From Gigaspora margarita (Eukaryota > Glomeromycota > Glomeromycetes > Diversisporales > Gigasporaceae), in assembly GCA_009809945.1 (NCBI GenBank), contig WTPW01000086.1:172714-236713 (forward strand): 64,000 nt of DNA. Reading direction: 5' to 3'. Each line of letters starts with the position of its first letter. Position 1 is the first letter of the stretch. The position numbers and the translations under genes were made by a program. The notes under the pieces are model-generated. The model did no database searches, had not been told where the DNA came from, and saw only the letters and a list, made by a program, of their open reading frames with translations. Positions 45,263 to 56,738 of this stretch are shown here, piece by piece.

Positions 45263-45565
45263 AGAGCTGCAAACAAAAGATTCTTGAACAGCTATTGCAA
45301 CTTTGAAACCCAAACAAAGGATTCTTGAACTGTTACTATGACTATGTAAATTATGGAATTATGACAAAAGACCCTTGAACTGCCCTGCTCCAACTATGAA
45401 GCCAAAAACAAAAAGTTATTGCATTGCCACTATAGTGCGAACTAAAAGCAAAGGACCCTTGAACTGCCACTACAGTTATGAAGCCAAAATGAAGTATTTG
45501 AGCTATAGTAGCTATGAAACCAAAAACAAACAGTTTGTGTACTACCACTATAGTCACGAAGCTTA
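45262..45565 (+). repeat. 57-bp minisatellite, block 3
   Basis: Units of the form GGACCCTTGAACTGCCACTA, CAGTTATGAAGCCAAAA directly adjoin the broken SLR copy. They are more GC-rich than blocks 1 and 2. Reading frames through it reflect the repeat only. Confidence 0.65.
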
Positions 45566-47316
45566 CTTATAATCACTATTTAACCATTTAATATTATTTC
45601 TTAACCACAGTTATTAGATTTAAGATAATACTTTTAGCAAAAAAGTCTAGGTGAAATAATAGAGCCAACCTTCACAAGGTAAGCAATAGCGAAGAGAAAG
45701 ATAACCTTCTTCCCTGAGAACATTGACCTTAAATACTCCTCCCATATCACCGGTTCATACTTGGCTATGGTCATTATCCCTTTTTCCTATTATCATATGC
45801 AATCCAAAATTACCTGTAAATACAAGTTACAAAATATTACAACACTAATCATAGAATAACTATAAAAGGATACTTAAAAAAAACAACCTGCATATGACTG
45901 GTCATAAAGTCATCTGATCTTGCAATAATATCACTTCGTTGACAGGCTTTTCAAAAATGCATTATCTAACCATGGAAACATAGCTATAATCAGGAATAAT
46001 TTGAGAATTTGTTTACAAAACTAACAAATGTATTTTTAGTATGTATGTACATAATTTCAAATAAAGTTTATATGGCAATGTATACATCTTATTATGGAAT
46101 CAAAAGTTGTCAAACATAAAAATCTTATAAATACAACCTGAATACAATAAAAAATTTTTGGGGCTATATCAATATCGATATCGATATCGATATCATATAT
46201 ATTAGATATATCAAGATAGTTTAGATAATAATAACAATAACGATAACAATAAGATAATATAAAAATATTTGATAAAAATCCTTTCTGTTTTAGTCTAAAA
46301 GGAAATGTGATGGGTCATGAGTAAAAACATAGCCAATAAACAAGATGATCTATGTTTAATCTTAACATTATTGGAAACAATATACAGCATGCCAATAAAA
46401 AAGGATAGGAGTGGGTTAATTTGCAGATCAGCTAGGCTTTTAGATTGCATATTTAAAATTTTGTAATAACCTTTTTGCAAAATAGAAATTGTATATTCAT
46501 TATTTTGTAACATATTTGATTTAGTAACTTTTGTAGGAATATAATTTGCGAATTTATCATTTTGTAAAGAAATTGAGTATTATTAAATTTTTTTTTTTTT
46601 TAGCCAAATAAAATTTATTATTACATTATAAGTAAAAAAAAATTTAAGAGTTGTACCAAATCAAATCTTATATAAATTACTACATGATGCTAGCAATTAA
46701 TTTGTTCACTACTGAAATTTCATTGTTTTAAAAATTGCACAAAAAAGACACTTCATTATCCAAGACACATTCTGGAATAATAATTTTTAGTCATTATAAT
46801 TTTTTTTTAAAAAAAGTATACTAAGTATATAAATATATACTATTATATATATAATATATATACAAGTCTTTATATAATAAAAATTTGTTGATATACATAC
46901 ATTATCAGGAGTAATGTTAATGAAATCAAAAATCAGAAATCAGAAATTATTGATTTCTTTTTTTAATTTTAATAAATCTAACTGGTAGTGATTGTTACTG
47001 CTCTACTAATTAATAGAGTTTAGAGTTATAATTATATTAGATTAGGGTTAGAATGGTTGGCTAATATATAAAATTTGTACTAAGAACTTTTACTTATTGC
47101 TCAAAGGTTTATTATTATAGTAAATTATTTTTGTTATTGAGGTTTTTTTAATTTTCTTTAATATTACTATTATTTTAGCTATATAAAAACCTAAAACCAA
47201 TTGTTCATACATACCATTAGTAAAATTTAGCAAACCCCTTTTTTAAAAAAGATTTTTAAATTTTATTCTTATTTAAATTGTTTTAGTAATTGAAAAATTA
47301 CCAAATTTTACACTTA
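45566..47316. other. AT-rich spacer with an (ATCGAT) microsatellite
   Basis: 46171-46200 is a run of TATCGA hexamers. Other parts are featureless AT-rich sequence, including (TA)n at 46835-46865. The 72-codon minus frame at 46295-46513 is unsupported. TTAGATTAGGGTTAG at 47038-47055 may be a relic of a shared-core MITE. Confidence 0.4.
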
Positions 47317-47576
47317 CTGTATTTACGCGAAATAATGCACATGGGCATTATTTTGAAAATTGCATTTCCTTAAAATAGCATAGTTGGTTTCAAATAATGC
47401 CCATGGCATCTTAAAATAATGCACACTCCACATGGTGAATTATGCATTACACATATATAATGCACAATTTTGTAGAAATTAGACCTTTACCCCAAAATAA
47501 TGCCTATGCGCATACTCGAAATAACATGCATCCCTCGAAATAATGCACAGGTGCACATTATTTTGTGTAAATATAG
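47317..47576. mobile_element. MITE with CTGTATTTACGCGAAATAAT termini
   Basis: The left end CTGTATTTACGCGAAATAAT and the reverse complement of the right end (CTATATTTACACAAAATAAT) match closely, with TA on both sides. The interior repeats CGAAATAATGCACA/TGGGCATTATTTT units. A short relic with CATTATTTTGAG and GCAAATATAGTA occurs near 61095-61188. Confidence 0.85.
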
Positions 47577-50500
47577 TATTATAAATTATTTGGAGTGAAG
47601 TCAGTAGAAATGCACCATATTGTTGTTAATAAAATTTTTTTAAAATTTCAAACAAAAATAACTTGCAAAATTTAACCAAATTAAGTAATAAATTATGCAA
47701 GTTTTTAGAATTGATTTAAAAAAATTTTATTAAATTTGATTAATTTGTTGTTAAGTTATTCCTGTTTAAGTTTTGAAAATTTACTTAAAAAAATGGTGTG
47801 TTTCTACTAACTCAATCCCATTTATTCTAAAAGTTTAAGATTTTGGTCTTCAAAAAAAGTAATATAAATATCTTTCAAATTATATTGCAGGTAAATTTGC
47901 TTGCAAATTTTTTATAAATTTAAATTTTTAATAAAATTTAAATATTGATTTTAGCTATATTTTTTAAATAAAATATTTATTTAAGATTTGTTTTATTAAT
48001 TTTATTAAAAAAATTTTAAATATATTAAAAAAACCTTAGTATAATAAAAGTTTAAAATTTTTATATTAAAACTTTTAATATAAATTACTTTATTTAATTT
48101 TTCTAAATTTTATATATTTCTATCTATAAAAATATTTACTTCTAATATAAGTCATATTTTTTTATAAGTAAAATTGCTAAAACAGTGTTGTACATTGGAC
48201 ATGTCCAAACTATACTTTTGTCCAAGTGTCCAAGATTGTCTAAAACTGTCCAAGCCTATATCTAAAGCTGAAATAATTAATAAATTAATTTAATAAATAT
48301 ATAATTATATATATTTTTTAGGTGCAGAATTCATTTTTAAAAAAATTAAAATGTATTATCTTAATAAAATTTTAAGTAATTTTAATTTGAAAAAATGTTC
48401 AAAATGTTTACAAAACATCCAATATAAAATTTTTACTAAAAGTACAAAATAAAAAGATGTTATTTTTATTTAAATTACAAAAGTATAGAAATTATATTTT
48501 TAAACCCAATATTTAAAAGCTTATCAAGAAGTTATAAATTATTTTTTAATTTAATATTTTTAGCTTATAAGATTAATATATTTATTGTTTTATTAAAATG
48601 AAGTAAATAGTAACAAAATTATCTAATTTAATTACTATATTACAAGATATTATTTATGAAATTTTATTTAAAATATATAGAATTAATTTGGCCTTTTATG
48701 GTATGATTTTGGTACTATTTGATTTATCTTGATAAAACAAATTAAATAGTACCAAAATTACATAATTCTGATTACTAGTTTGTAAAATAATATTATTAAC
48801 TAAAATAAACTATTTTTGAAATTAATACAAAATAATAGACAATTTTGAAGATTAGTATATTTTTAATAATTTTACTACAGTTGCTACTACGAAAAACTAA
48901 CAACTTTTAACTATAAAATTTTTAAACTTTTATAATTTTTTTTAAAATAAAATTAACTAAAAAAATTTTTTTATAAATTTAATAGCTTTTTATTAAACTA
49001 TCAAATTTACAAATAAAATTTTTAGTATCTCTTATTTTAAAAAGTTTATATCAATTTAAAGTTATATATAGTTTAAAACTTTGGTGCTTATATATAAAAA
49101 ACCATAATAAAATTTAAATTTATTAACAAAATTTTAAAATTTATTAATAAAATTTAAATTTATATTAAGTTTCTCTGCATTTTTATTGGTCAATTATGTT
49201 ATACTGCAGCTAAAAAATTGGTACCTATATATAAAAGGTTGTTGGCTTTCGGTAGTACTAACTGCATCAAAATAACTTTCTTGAAATAAGTCTAAAAATT
49301 GCTAAAATCTGATTATAGAGTTATATGATCATTAAGATATTTATATAATTTTTTAACAAAAATATATTAATAAATGAACCTATTTTAATTAAAATATACA
49401 AAAATTTTAATAATTTTATAATTTTATGATTAGATTTTAGCAATTTTAAGCTTGTTGTAAGCATTTTTTAAGGTAGTTATTTTGGTAATAAATTATTAAA
49501 AATGGACCTGCTTAGAAAAAGTTTTGGTTTATATTAGTTTTAAAATGTTTAAAATTGTTGTGTACAGTTTATTTTTGTTAAATATTAATATTTTGTGAAC
49601 TATAAACTAGAATTACATAAGTTGGTATCATTTGATTCATTTTGATAAGACAAATCAAATAGTACCAAAATTATATAATTTTATTTAATAGTTTATAGAA
49701 TACTATAAGTGTACTAAAATAGATACTGTACTAATTAGTTATATCTATCTTAAGCAATATAAATTTTTATTTTATAATAGAAATAAAATAATACAAAAAT
49801 ATAATTTTTATTTTCAATAATTATATTATATTTTGTTTAAATATTTGGATAGTTAAAAAAATAGACTAGATATATATTTATAGTAATTATACAAGTAAAT
49901 TTGTTAGCAAATCTCTTTCAATTAAAGAAAGAGTTACTTTTATCTAGTATTATATTACTAGTAAAGTATGGTACCATAAATAGCTAGTTACAACAATTAT
50001 ATTTACAATATATATTTTTACACAGACTTTTTAAAACATAATTATAGTAAATATTACTATATGTCATAATTATTACATGTTATAATAATTACAACATGCT
50101 ATAATAATTATGATATATAACAATTACTATGTACAAATTACTACATGTAGTAATTATTATGATATATAGTAATTATTATGACATGTAGTAATTATTATAG
50201 CATGTAATAATTATTACTATATTATGATACACAGTTACTAATATTTATTATCATTTTTTTTAATACAGTTAAAACATTACTTATATTTTTGTTATTTAAT
50301 CAATCAAATTTTAAAATTAGATATAATGTAAAAATCGAAGCAAACACACTTTTTACATTAAATTTTTATTAGAAAACCATCTACTGCATCCTAATTAAAA
50401 ATGTTCCTCATAAAATTTTATTAATAGCTATAATATAGGCATTATATTTTTCTAATCTAATTCTAATTATAACACAGTTTCTTTAGCTTTAATTTTACAA

Positions 50501-50640
50501 ATAATTTTTTTACTTAGAAAACAAAACAACATTGTTTTGGAGGATTTGGTAATTTTATAAGATGCCAGGCTTTAATGACCCTTGTTTTGACTATTACATT
50601 ACACCTGATTCTAAATTTTGATTGGTCAAATAAACAATTT
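47577..50640. other. 3-kb AT-rich desert with small hairpins
   Basis: No gene. Two related hairpins occur, 48709-48762 (TTTTGGTACTATTTGATTTA folding on AATTAAATAGTACCAAAA) and 49619-49673 (same sequence family), about 0.9 kb apart. At 50035-50225 iterated TAGTAATTATTATGACATG units are inverted about ACTACATGTAGT. At 50575-50640 ACATTACACCTGATTCT resembles the end of the MITE at 54753. CpG is almost absent: I found one in 48001-48960. Confidence 0.5.
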
Positions 50641-50663
50641 TTTATAGAATGCTACCTAAGATT

Positions 50664-50860
50664 AGGGCTCTGACAGACCCAAACTGAGGCCAAACTTTAG
50701 GCAAGTCTGAGTCTGGTTTGAAATTTGAACTAGACTTGGACTCAATCTATTTTAAAACTTAGTTAATTTCAGGTTCAGATATCAAACTTTTGGCTTGGTT
50801 TAGATCTGATTTGAGTCTGATCTGAAAGTTTTGAACATGTTTGAAAATCTGAAACATGGT
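50664..50860. repeat. Fragment of the GGTC/GAGTCTG-type tail repeat
   Basis: GAGTCTGGTTTGAAATTTGA and related motifs resemble 500-545 in the tail of the palindromic-satellite element (GAGTCTGGTTCGAAGTTCGA). CG has been replaced by TG, so this is an older, decayed copy. Confidence 0.45.
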
Positions 50861-50989
50861 TGATCATAATGCTGCAATGCCATAATTCTATAATGCCATA
50901 ATGCTACAATAATACAATATTGTAATAATATAATGGTATAAGTACTTGTTATTGGTTATGTTATAGACAATAACTAATTATTATTGGAA

Positions 50990-51037
50990 TAATGTGGAGC
51001 CCGTGCCATGCTATAAAGCAGCACAGGCTCCACATTA
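50990..51037. repeat. Perfect 17-bp stem hairpin with GC-rich arm
   Basis: TAATGTGGAGCCCGTGC pairs with GCACAGGCTCCACATTA (one mismatch) around a 14-base loop CATGCTATAAAGCA. It is GC-rich against a very AT-rich setting. It could be a tiny foldback repeat or a structured RNA; no flanking gene gives context. Confidence 0.6.
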
Positions 51038-51225
51038 TAAATCCTAATGATAATCAGATTTATTATTTGCAATTTAACTAATAACACGATTATCCAATGC
51101 TTTTGATGTAAGCACTGACCTTTTTCATATACATAAGATCACTTTCTAATCATTGTTTACATTTTTACTCACTTTCTTTTCAAATTCTTTCACTATTTAA
51201 CAAAACACAAAATTCATATTATATA

Positions 51226-51252
<27 letters not shown>
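51226..51252. repeat. (AAT)n microsatellite
   Basis: Nine consecutive AAT/TAA triplets. Confidence 0.9.
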
Positions 51253-51256
<4 letters not shown>

Positions 51257-51269
51257 TTCATTCAACAAA

Positions 51270-51960
51270 AAAAAATTCTAAATATATTCGCCTGCCAAAA
51301 AGAATATTAAATACATTTTGCCCATCAAACAAGAATTTAATACATTTCACCAATCAAAAAATAAATTTAATACATTTTGTCTGCTAAAGAAAATACATTT
51401 TGTCTATTAAAATATAATTTTGGATATATTCATCTGTAAAAAAGAATTTTAAATATATTTCACTATCAAAAGAGAATTTTAAATACATTTTGTACATCAA
51501 AAGAGACAAAAGAGAATTTTAAATATATTTGACACATTCACTTTCAAAGAGAAATTTAAATACATTTTTCTATTAAAAAAGAATTTTAAATATACTTGAC
51601 TGTCAATAAGAATTTTAAATATGTTTTGCTCATGAAAAGAGAATTTAATATGCTCACCTGTCAAAAAAGAACTTTAAACACATTCACTTATCAAGAGTGA
51701 ATTTTGTTAGTAAAAAGATAATTTAAATATGTTTTGCTCATCAAATAGAATTTTAAGCATGACTTGCTTATCAAAAAAGAATTTTAAACATGTTTTACCT
51801 GTCAAAAAAGAATTTAATATTTTTTTCTATCAAAAGAGAATTTTAAATATGTTTGCCCATTCAAAAGAGGCTTAAATACTTTCACACATTCAAAAAATAT
51901 TAAATAGCATCTATGAGAAATTTAAACATTTTTTTTGCTATTAAATATTTTTGAATTTTA
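51270..51960 (+). repeat. Minisatellite of about 33-35-bp units
   Basis: About twenty diverged units of the form AAAAGAGAATTTTAAATACA followed by TTTTGCCCATC. Unit length and sequence vary, and there are no unique spacers, so it is a decayed minisatellite and not a CRISPR array. Confidence 0.8.
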
Positions 51961-52394
51961 TTCACAAATTTAACATGCTTCATTTTTGTAAATTTGTACA
52001 CCATATTTGATATAATAAAGTAATGAAAATTTGTGTATACTTAATGTAAAGTGAGCAAAAATTTGTGCATCATTGATTAGAAAGTGGCAAATAATATATA
52101 TGAAAATGTCAGGTGCTTATATAGGAAGTATTAGATAATATTATAATGTTATAACTATGTAATACTCGAAACTAAAAACTAAGAAATATGTTGTTATTTG
52201 TCATACAAGCATTTCACTTATATTTATTAATTAGTAAGTATAAAAGTTATTTAAAGTATATTCTGCAGCAAAATACAATAGTTATAGCCCTATGTATTGA
52301 TGATAGTCACACTAGAGTTATTATTGTGAAGATAACCTGATTTGTAGCTTATATAAAATTGAGGCTTAAGTTATAAGAAAAAGGTAATAGCATA
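51961..52394. other. AT-rich spacer, nothing recognised
   Basis: No coding frame or repeat structure of note. Confidence 0.4.
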
Positions 52395-52690
52395 TAATTG
52401 TATACAATAGAGATTATAGATATGCATGTAATAGAGATTATAAATATGTATGCATGTAGCGGAAATTATAAGATACATGTAGGAGTAAATGGAGAATCTC
52501 AATGCTTTTTTATTTTATTTGTTTTGTCAATGTTCTCTTTGATAGCTAATTATAATTCCTTCTGCCCTCTTTCATTTATTGCACCTAGTGCCCTACTTGT
52601 TATCATGTAGGAGTTGAATACACCACACTATAGCATGGGCTTGAACTCACTATTTTACCAAGTTGATTTGTTACACTATAGTGTAAACTC
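52395..52690 (-). mobile_element. SINE-B, copy 2
   Basis: The reverse complement contains TAGTGAGTTCAAGCCCATGC (B-box-like AGTTCAAGCCC), GCAATAAATGAAAGAGGGCA, TATCAAAGAGAACATTGAC and AAAAAAGCATTGAGATTCTC. All are in the same order as copy 1 at 13331-13700. The 70-codon plus-strand frame here is incidental. Confidence 0.65.
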
Positions 52691-52756
52691 AAGCTCATTG
52701 TTATAAAAATTGATATTGTATATACTAAGTTGCTTTAAATTACTTAAAATAATAAA

Positions 52757-52834
52757 TAACCTGAAAATAAGCTACTCTGGATTTTTTATATTAAAAATTG
52801 GAAAAAAAGGTAGCTTATTTTTGGCAACATACAG
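52757..52834. mobile_element. MITE family M4 fragment
   Basis: The right end GGTAGCTTATTTTTGGCAAC plus ATACAG, followed by TA, matches the family ends at 55404 and 56329. The left end is eroded (CCTGAAAATAAGCTACTC). Confidence 0.65.
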
Positions 52835-52989
52835 TATCTCTTTCTTTATATTTTGTAAGGTCTACTTGTAATTTTTTTATAACTTTATAAAGATTAAGCA
52901 GCCAATTTAATAATAGGTATATAGAGTTCTACCTAGTTGCTATATTATTTGATATTAGATTTAATACAGAGATATTTTAATTTTCAATT

Positions 52990-54200
52990 AAGGATTTGTA
53001 TTAACTATCTAAATTTATCTTTTCTAATGATTAATGCATTTAGAGCCTTTATACAATTTATTAAATCAGCAATTTGTTTTAAATTATCATTAACTCTGAG
53101 TTGAATAGTATGAGCTATATATTGAATATGTAAAATTCCAATACCTTTGAATGCTTTAACTATCAAGCTTGCATTATCAGTTATACCTGCTTTATATTTA
53201 TTACTTAAAACCCATTTTGCTAACTCTTTTTTCAAACAATCTTCTATATGTTCTGATATAGTAGATACAGAAACTTTCAATTGTGAGCAAGGCCTTATAT
53301 ATTTCAAATTTAGAAGAGAGTCAATATATCATAATGTAGTCTTTAGTTGGTAAGTCAGTAGTAAATGCAAAAGATTCTACCAAACTATTAATCAAGTTTT
53401 TTAATGCATTTTCAGAATACTTTATTACTTCATATAGTTTTTGTTTATATATATCTTTATCTAGAAATTGAAATTGTAGTATGGCTTCATACAAAAGATC
53501 CAGAAATTAATTATTTTGCAAAACATTAAAAGGTTGCATATTATTAATAATCCATTCTAATAGTCAGAATATAATTCTATTTTGTTTTTTTATTATTAAT
53601 AGTAGCTTATGATTAAATAATTCTTGCAAATTAGGTTGTGTAAATTGTAATAAATTGAATAGAAAAGATTGCAATTTAGTTGTTTCCTGTTGGGTCCATT
53701 TTTGTCTAGTATGTTCTCAATATGAAGATGAGTAGCTAAATTCGTTGAACTAGTTTTGAGCTCGAAAACATGCAAACATTTTTGAAGCTTATTATTACTA
53801 CCTACTCATTTATAATACTTAATTTTTTCATCAATTTTATTTTTTTGTTATATGTCCATACCCAACTTTTAACTGGTCTAGACTTTTTATTAGCATTTAT
53901 ATTTTATGAACTGCTAATTTTTCTTGTAATTTTTTGACTAGAAATATATAAATTATTATTTAAAGAAGGTATTTTATTTGAAGTCTTATCATTGTTATTA
54001 TTATTAATATCTAAGTATGTATTATTATTTAGGAACTTATTATTATCTAAAGGTTCATCATTATCAAAGAGCTTATCATTATCAAAGGTCTTATTATCAT
54101 CTAAGGGCTCATAATTATCCAAGGGCTTATCATTATCCAAAGGTTCATTATTATCCAAGATCTTATCATTATCTAGAGGCTTACTATTATCTATTAATAT
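52990..54200 (-). pseudogene. Decayed hAT-family transposase gene
   Basis: Read from 54200 leftward: an N-terminal stretch of iterated LDNDEPLDN (54158-53970), then a BED-zinc-finger-like segment with SWVWTY and, in another frame, CLHVFELKTSSTNLATHLH (about 53870-53720). Next is a region with SFAFTTDLPTKDY (about 53370-53330), expected around the first catalytic Asp. Last is KAGITDNASLIVKAF followed by IQYIAHTIQLRVND (53200-53080), the second-Asp region of the hAT RNase-H fold. Several frameshifts and stops. The BED cysteines are largely lost and no dimerisation domain is found downstream. The element is dead and 3'-truncated near 52990. Confidence 0.75.
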
Positions 54201-54752
54201 CTAATATCAAAGAGAAGAATTCTTTAGTTGGTGATAAAGCAAATTTATCTGTATATAGATCATTATTAAAAAAATTTGCAGGGATATTTTTGTAAATAAT
54301 ATTGATATTCATATGAATATTCTCTTTTTATATGCTAAATTTTATAATTCTAATTATCTTTGCAATTTGCAAAATTAGACCTGATAGGGCTATCTTTAAG
54401 GGTAGAGTATACTATTTGCAAATTTTATATAAAAGGAATTGTAAATTTTTTTTTTTAAATTTAAAAAAAATTATATTAAGTTAACTACTTTAAATTTCTA
54501 AAAAAAAGTTGTAGAATAGGTTTTTTTTTAATTCTAACAGTAGTAAAATCATTAAAATCAGTTAGATCCTCACTAAGAAACTTATATTTAAAGATTGGGT
54601 ATTACAAATTGATACCAAAAATCATATGATATAAACCAATTGAATTTCTGATTTTGTATAACTATAGAGAATCTGGAGTCACTATGGAAAACTTTATTAT
54701 ATATATATAGGTCTTTTTAAATAGTACAAGTATTTAAAGTTTGAATTTTATA
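54201..54752. other. AT-rich spacer with repeat fragment
   Basis: About 54500-54610 (GTTGTAGAATAGG...TAACAGTAGTAAAATCATTA) is a fragment of the arm of the inverted-repeat element at 56739-57683. Another such fragment lies at 57703-57750. The rest is featureless. Confidence 0.45.
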
Positions 54753-55085
54753 TTTTGGCGCATATGCGTTGTGACGCACCTCATAAGTTCTAGTGTAACA
54801 TGAGATCAAAATAATAATTAATTCATTAGTTTAGAGATAGGGTAAGAGTAGAATTACATTAAGGTTAGATTAGGGTTAGGGTAGGTCATTTTAGCAAAAG
54901 TTTCTAACCCAAAATTTTGTGAGGAATTTTTTTTGTTAGAACGTGAAAGGTAGTTTCATAAGCAAAATTTTGAGCTACAAGCAATTTTTTAGAAACATCG
55001 CTATTTTTTTGATTTCACATTACACCTGATCTTACAATCTAATTGGTTGATTAGATAAGTGCATTACAACGCATATGTGCCAAAT
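54753..55085. mobile_element. MITE with TTTGGCRCATATGCGTTGTRA termini (shared-core group)
   Basis: Inverted ends TTTTGGCGCATATGCGTTGT and the complement of ACAACGCATATGTGCCAAAT, with TA flanks. The core, TTAGGGTTAGGGTAGGTCAT through AAATTTTGAG and ACATTACACCTGAT, corresponds segment by segment to the interior of 10107-10451, although the ends differ completely. Confidence 0.85.
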
Positions 55086-55403
55086 TACATAAACCTTAAA
55101 GTTTTACTACTATAAAAAGAAAGATTTGATCTATGTGCTACAAATTTTTGGATAAAATTAATCGCAATTTAAAAGATTTTTATATGTGGCATTTTTCTGA
55201 TACCTATATAAAATTTTTTCATACATCGATTTTATATAAAAATGATTAACATTGTATTCTACCCTTAAATAGCAATACTATAACAATACACATTATAGTA
55301 TATACATATAGGGGCCTGTTAATTAAAATACAGCTTATAGCTTTTCTTCTATTTTAAAAAAATCATATTTGAAATTTAGTGTAACAACTTCAATGATAAT
55401 TTA

Positions 55404-56140
55404 CTGTATATTGCCAAAAATAAGCTACCTCTAAAAATAAGCTACTCTCTCTTTTGGTCAAGAAACATAAAAACTCTTTGACCCAAAAATAAGCTACCCA
55501 GGACCCCGAAATATATATAGATAGGTCAGGTTAATTATAGGGTTACTAAAAAAGGAAAGATCTGCAGAAAAAACCAAAAATAAGCAAAAAATTACTATAA
55601 ATAGAAAAGAACTGCATAAAAAACCTCAAAAATAAGCAAACTTATATCTGACCTATCTATGTATATTTTGGGGTCCTAGCTATCCCATGATCGATAAAAG
55701 TTGCTACATAGTAAAGTCCAAATTTTACTAAGCAAATTGATTAAAGTCGCTTAAGTACCCTTATTCAGAGGATCAAAATATATATATCTTGAAATTACAA
55801 TAAAATTGAAAAACATTTTATTAATTGGATTTTAATTTTTACTTTCAATGAAGGGATTAAAATTTTATTAGCAAAATATATTTGTTGAACATAAAAATTA
55901 AAAGTCAAATAATAAAAAGTATTTCTATTCTGATGAAACTTTCAAAATAAGTGCAGTTTAGTCTTCCAAATATGTTTACATAAGTGCTAATAACAGATTT
56001 ACATAGTAGAATTTAGACTTTACTATGTAACAACTATTGGTGATTGACCAAAAATCAATTTTATCCAAAAATAAGCTACCTTCAGATTTTTTGTATCCAA
56101 AATCGTCCAAAAAAGGTAGCTTATTTTTGGACACATACAG
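55404..56140. mobile_element. MITE family M4, long composite copy
   Basis: Ends CTGTATATTGCCAAAAATAA and the complement of TTATTTTTGGACACATACAG (then GCTACC inward) with TA flanks. A second inverted repeat (55501-55676) is nested within. An inverted pair around GTTGCTACATAGTAAAGTCC occurs at 55700-56035. It seems to be several insertions or a large tandem foldback. Confidence 0.75.
55501..55676. mobile_element. Nested foldback with GGACCCC termini
   Basis: GGACCCCGAAATATATATAG plus ATAGGTCAG pairs with CTGACCTATCTATGTATATT plus TTGGGGTCC. The interior carries two AAAACCAAAAATAAGC units. Confidence 0.7.
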
Positions 56141-56328
56141 TATTATTAGTAGAACCTGTTTGATCTATATGAATTAGCCAATCATATAAACTCTTTGCTA
56201 TGGCTATATAGCAAGAATCAACAAGCTAATTTCTAAAATCTATTTTTAGATCACTTTTATTTGCATACTGTATTTAGAATATAGGTATCGACAAAAATTT
56301 TATTATATAAATCAATGCTTTAAGAGTA

Positions 56329-56630
56329 CCGTATGTGTCTGAAAATAAGTTACCTTTTTTGGCCAAAAAATTACACAAAAAAACGTGGGATAGCTTATTT
56401 TCGAAACATTGAGTTTGTTGAAAAAATTGAAAAACGTACTAATAAAAAGTTGTCTAAATAATAACAAATTTTTACTGTATGTGTATTTTAATGTGCTGAA
56501 CAAGTTTACTTAATGCCACTTTTGAGGTTTACTTAGTAACATTTAGACTTTTATATATAGCAACTGCTAACAGTTTTTTTAAGATTTTTGAAAAAAATTA
56601 GAGGAGTAGCTTATTTTCGGCAATATATGG
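56329..56630. mobile_element. MITE family M4, short copy
   Basis: Ends CCGTATGTGTCTGAAAATAA and the complement of TTATTTTCGGCAATATATGG with TA flanks. It keeps CG where the long copy has CA/TG. The interior includes TGCTGAACAAGTTTACTTAA, resembling the end vocabulary of the 325-bp palindromes. Confidence 0.8.
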
Positions 56631-56738
56631 TAGATGATACATAGATTCTTTTTCATATGATCTTAATAGCAAAAATTTTTTCCTTTTAAAATTAAAGAAA
56701 ATTTTATTAAGTAAGTTATTTTAAAATTTAGAGAGCTA

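Noticed and set aside
45351..45572. Overlapping frames on both strands
   Set aside because: Both follow the 57-bp minisatellite period (FGFIATIAVQGSF and its antisense), so they are repeat translations.
51270..51960. CRISPR-like regular repeat array
   Set aside because: Units are contiguous, variable in length and diverged, with no unique spacers or cas genes; the genome is eukaryotic.
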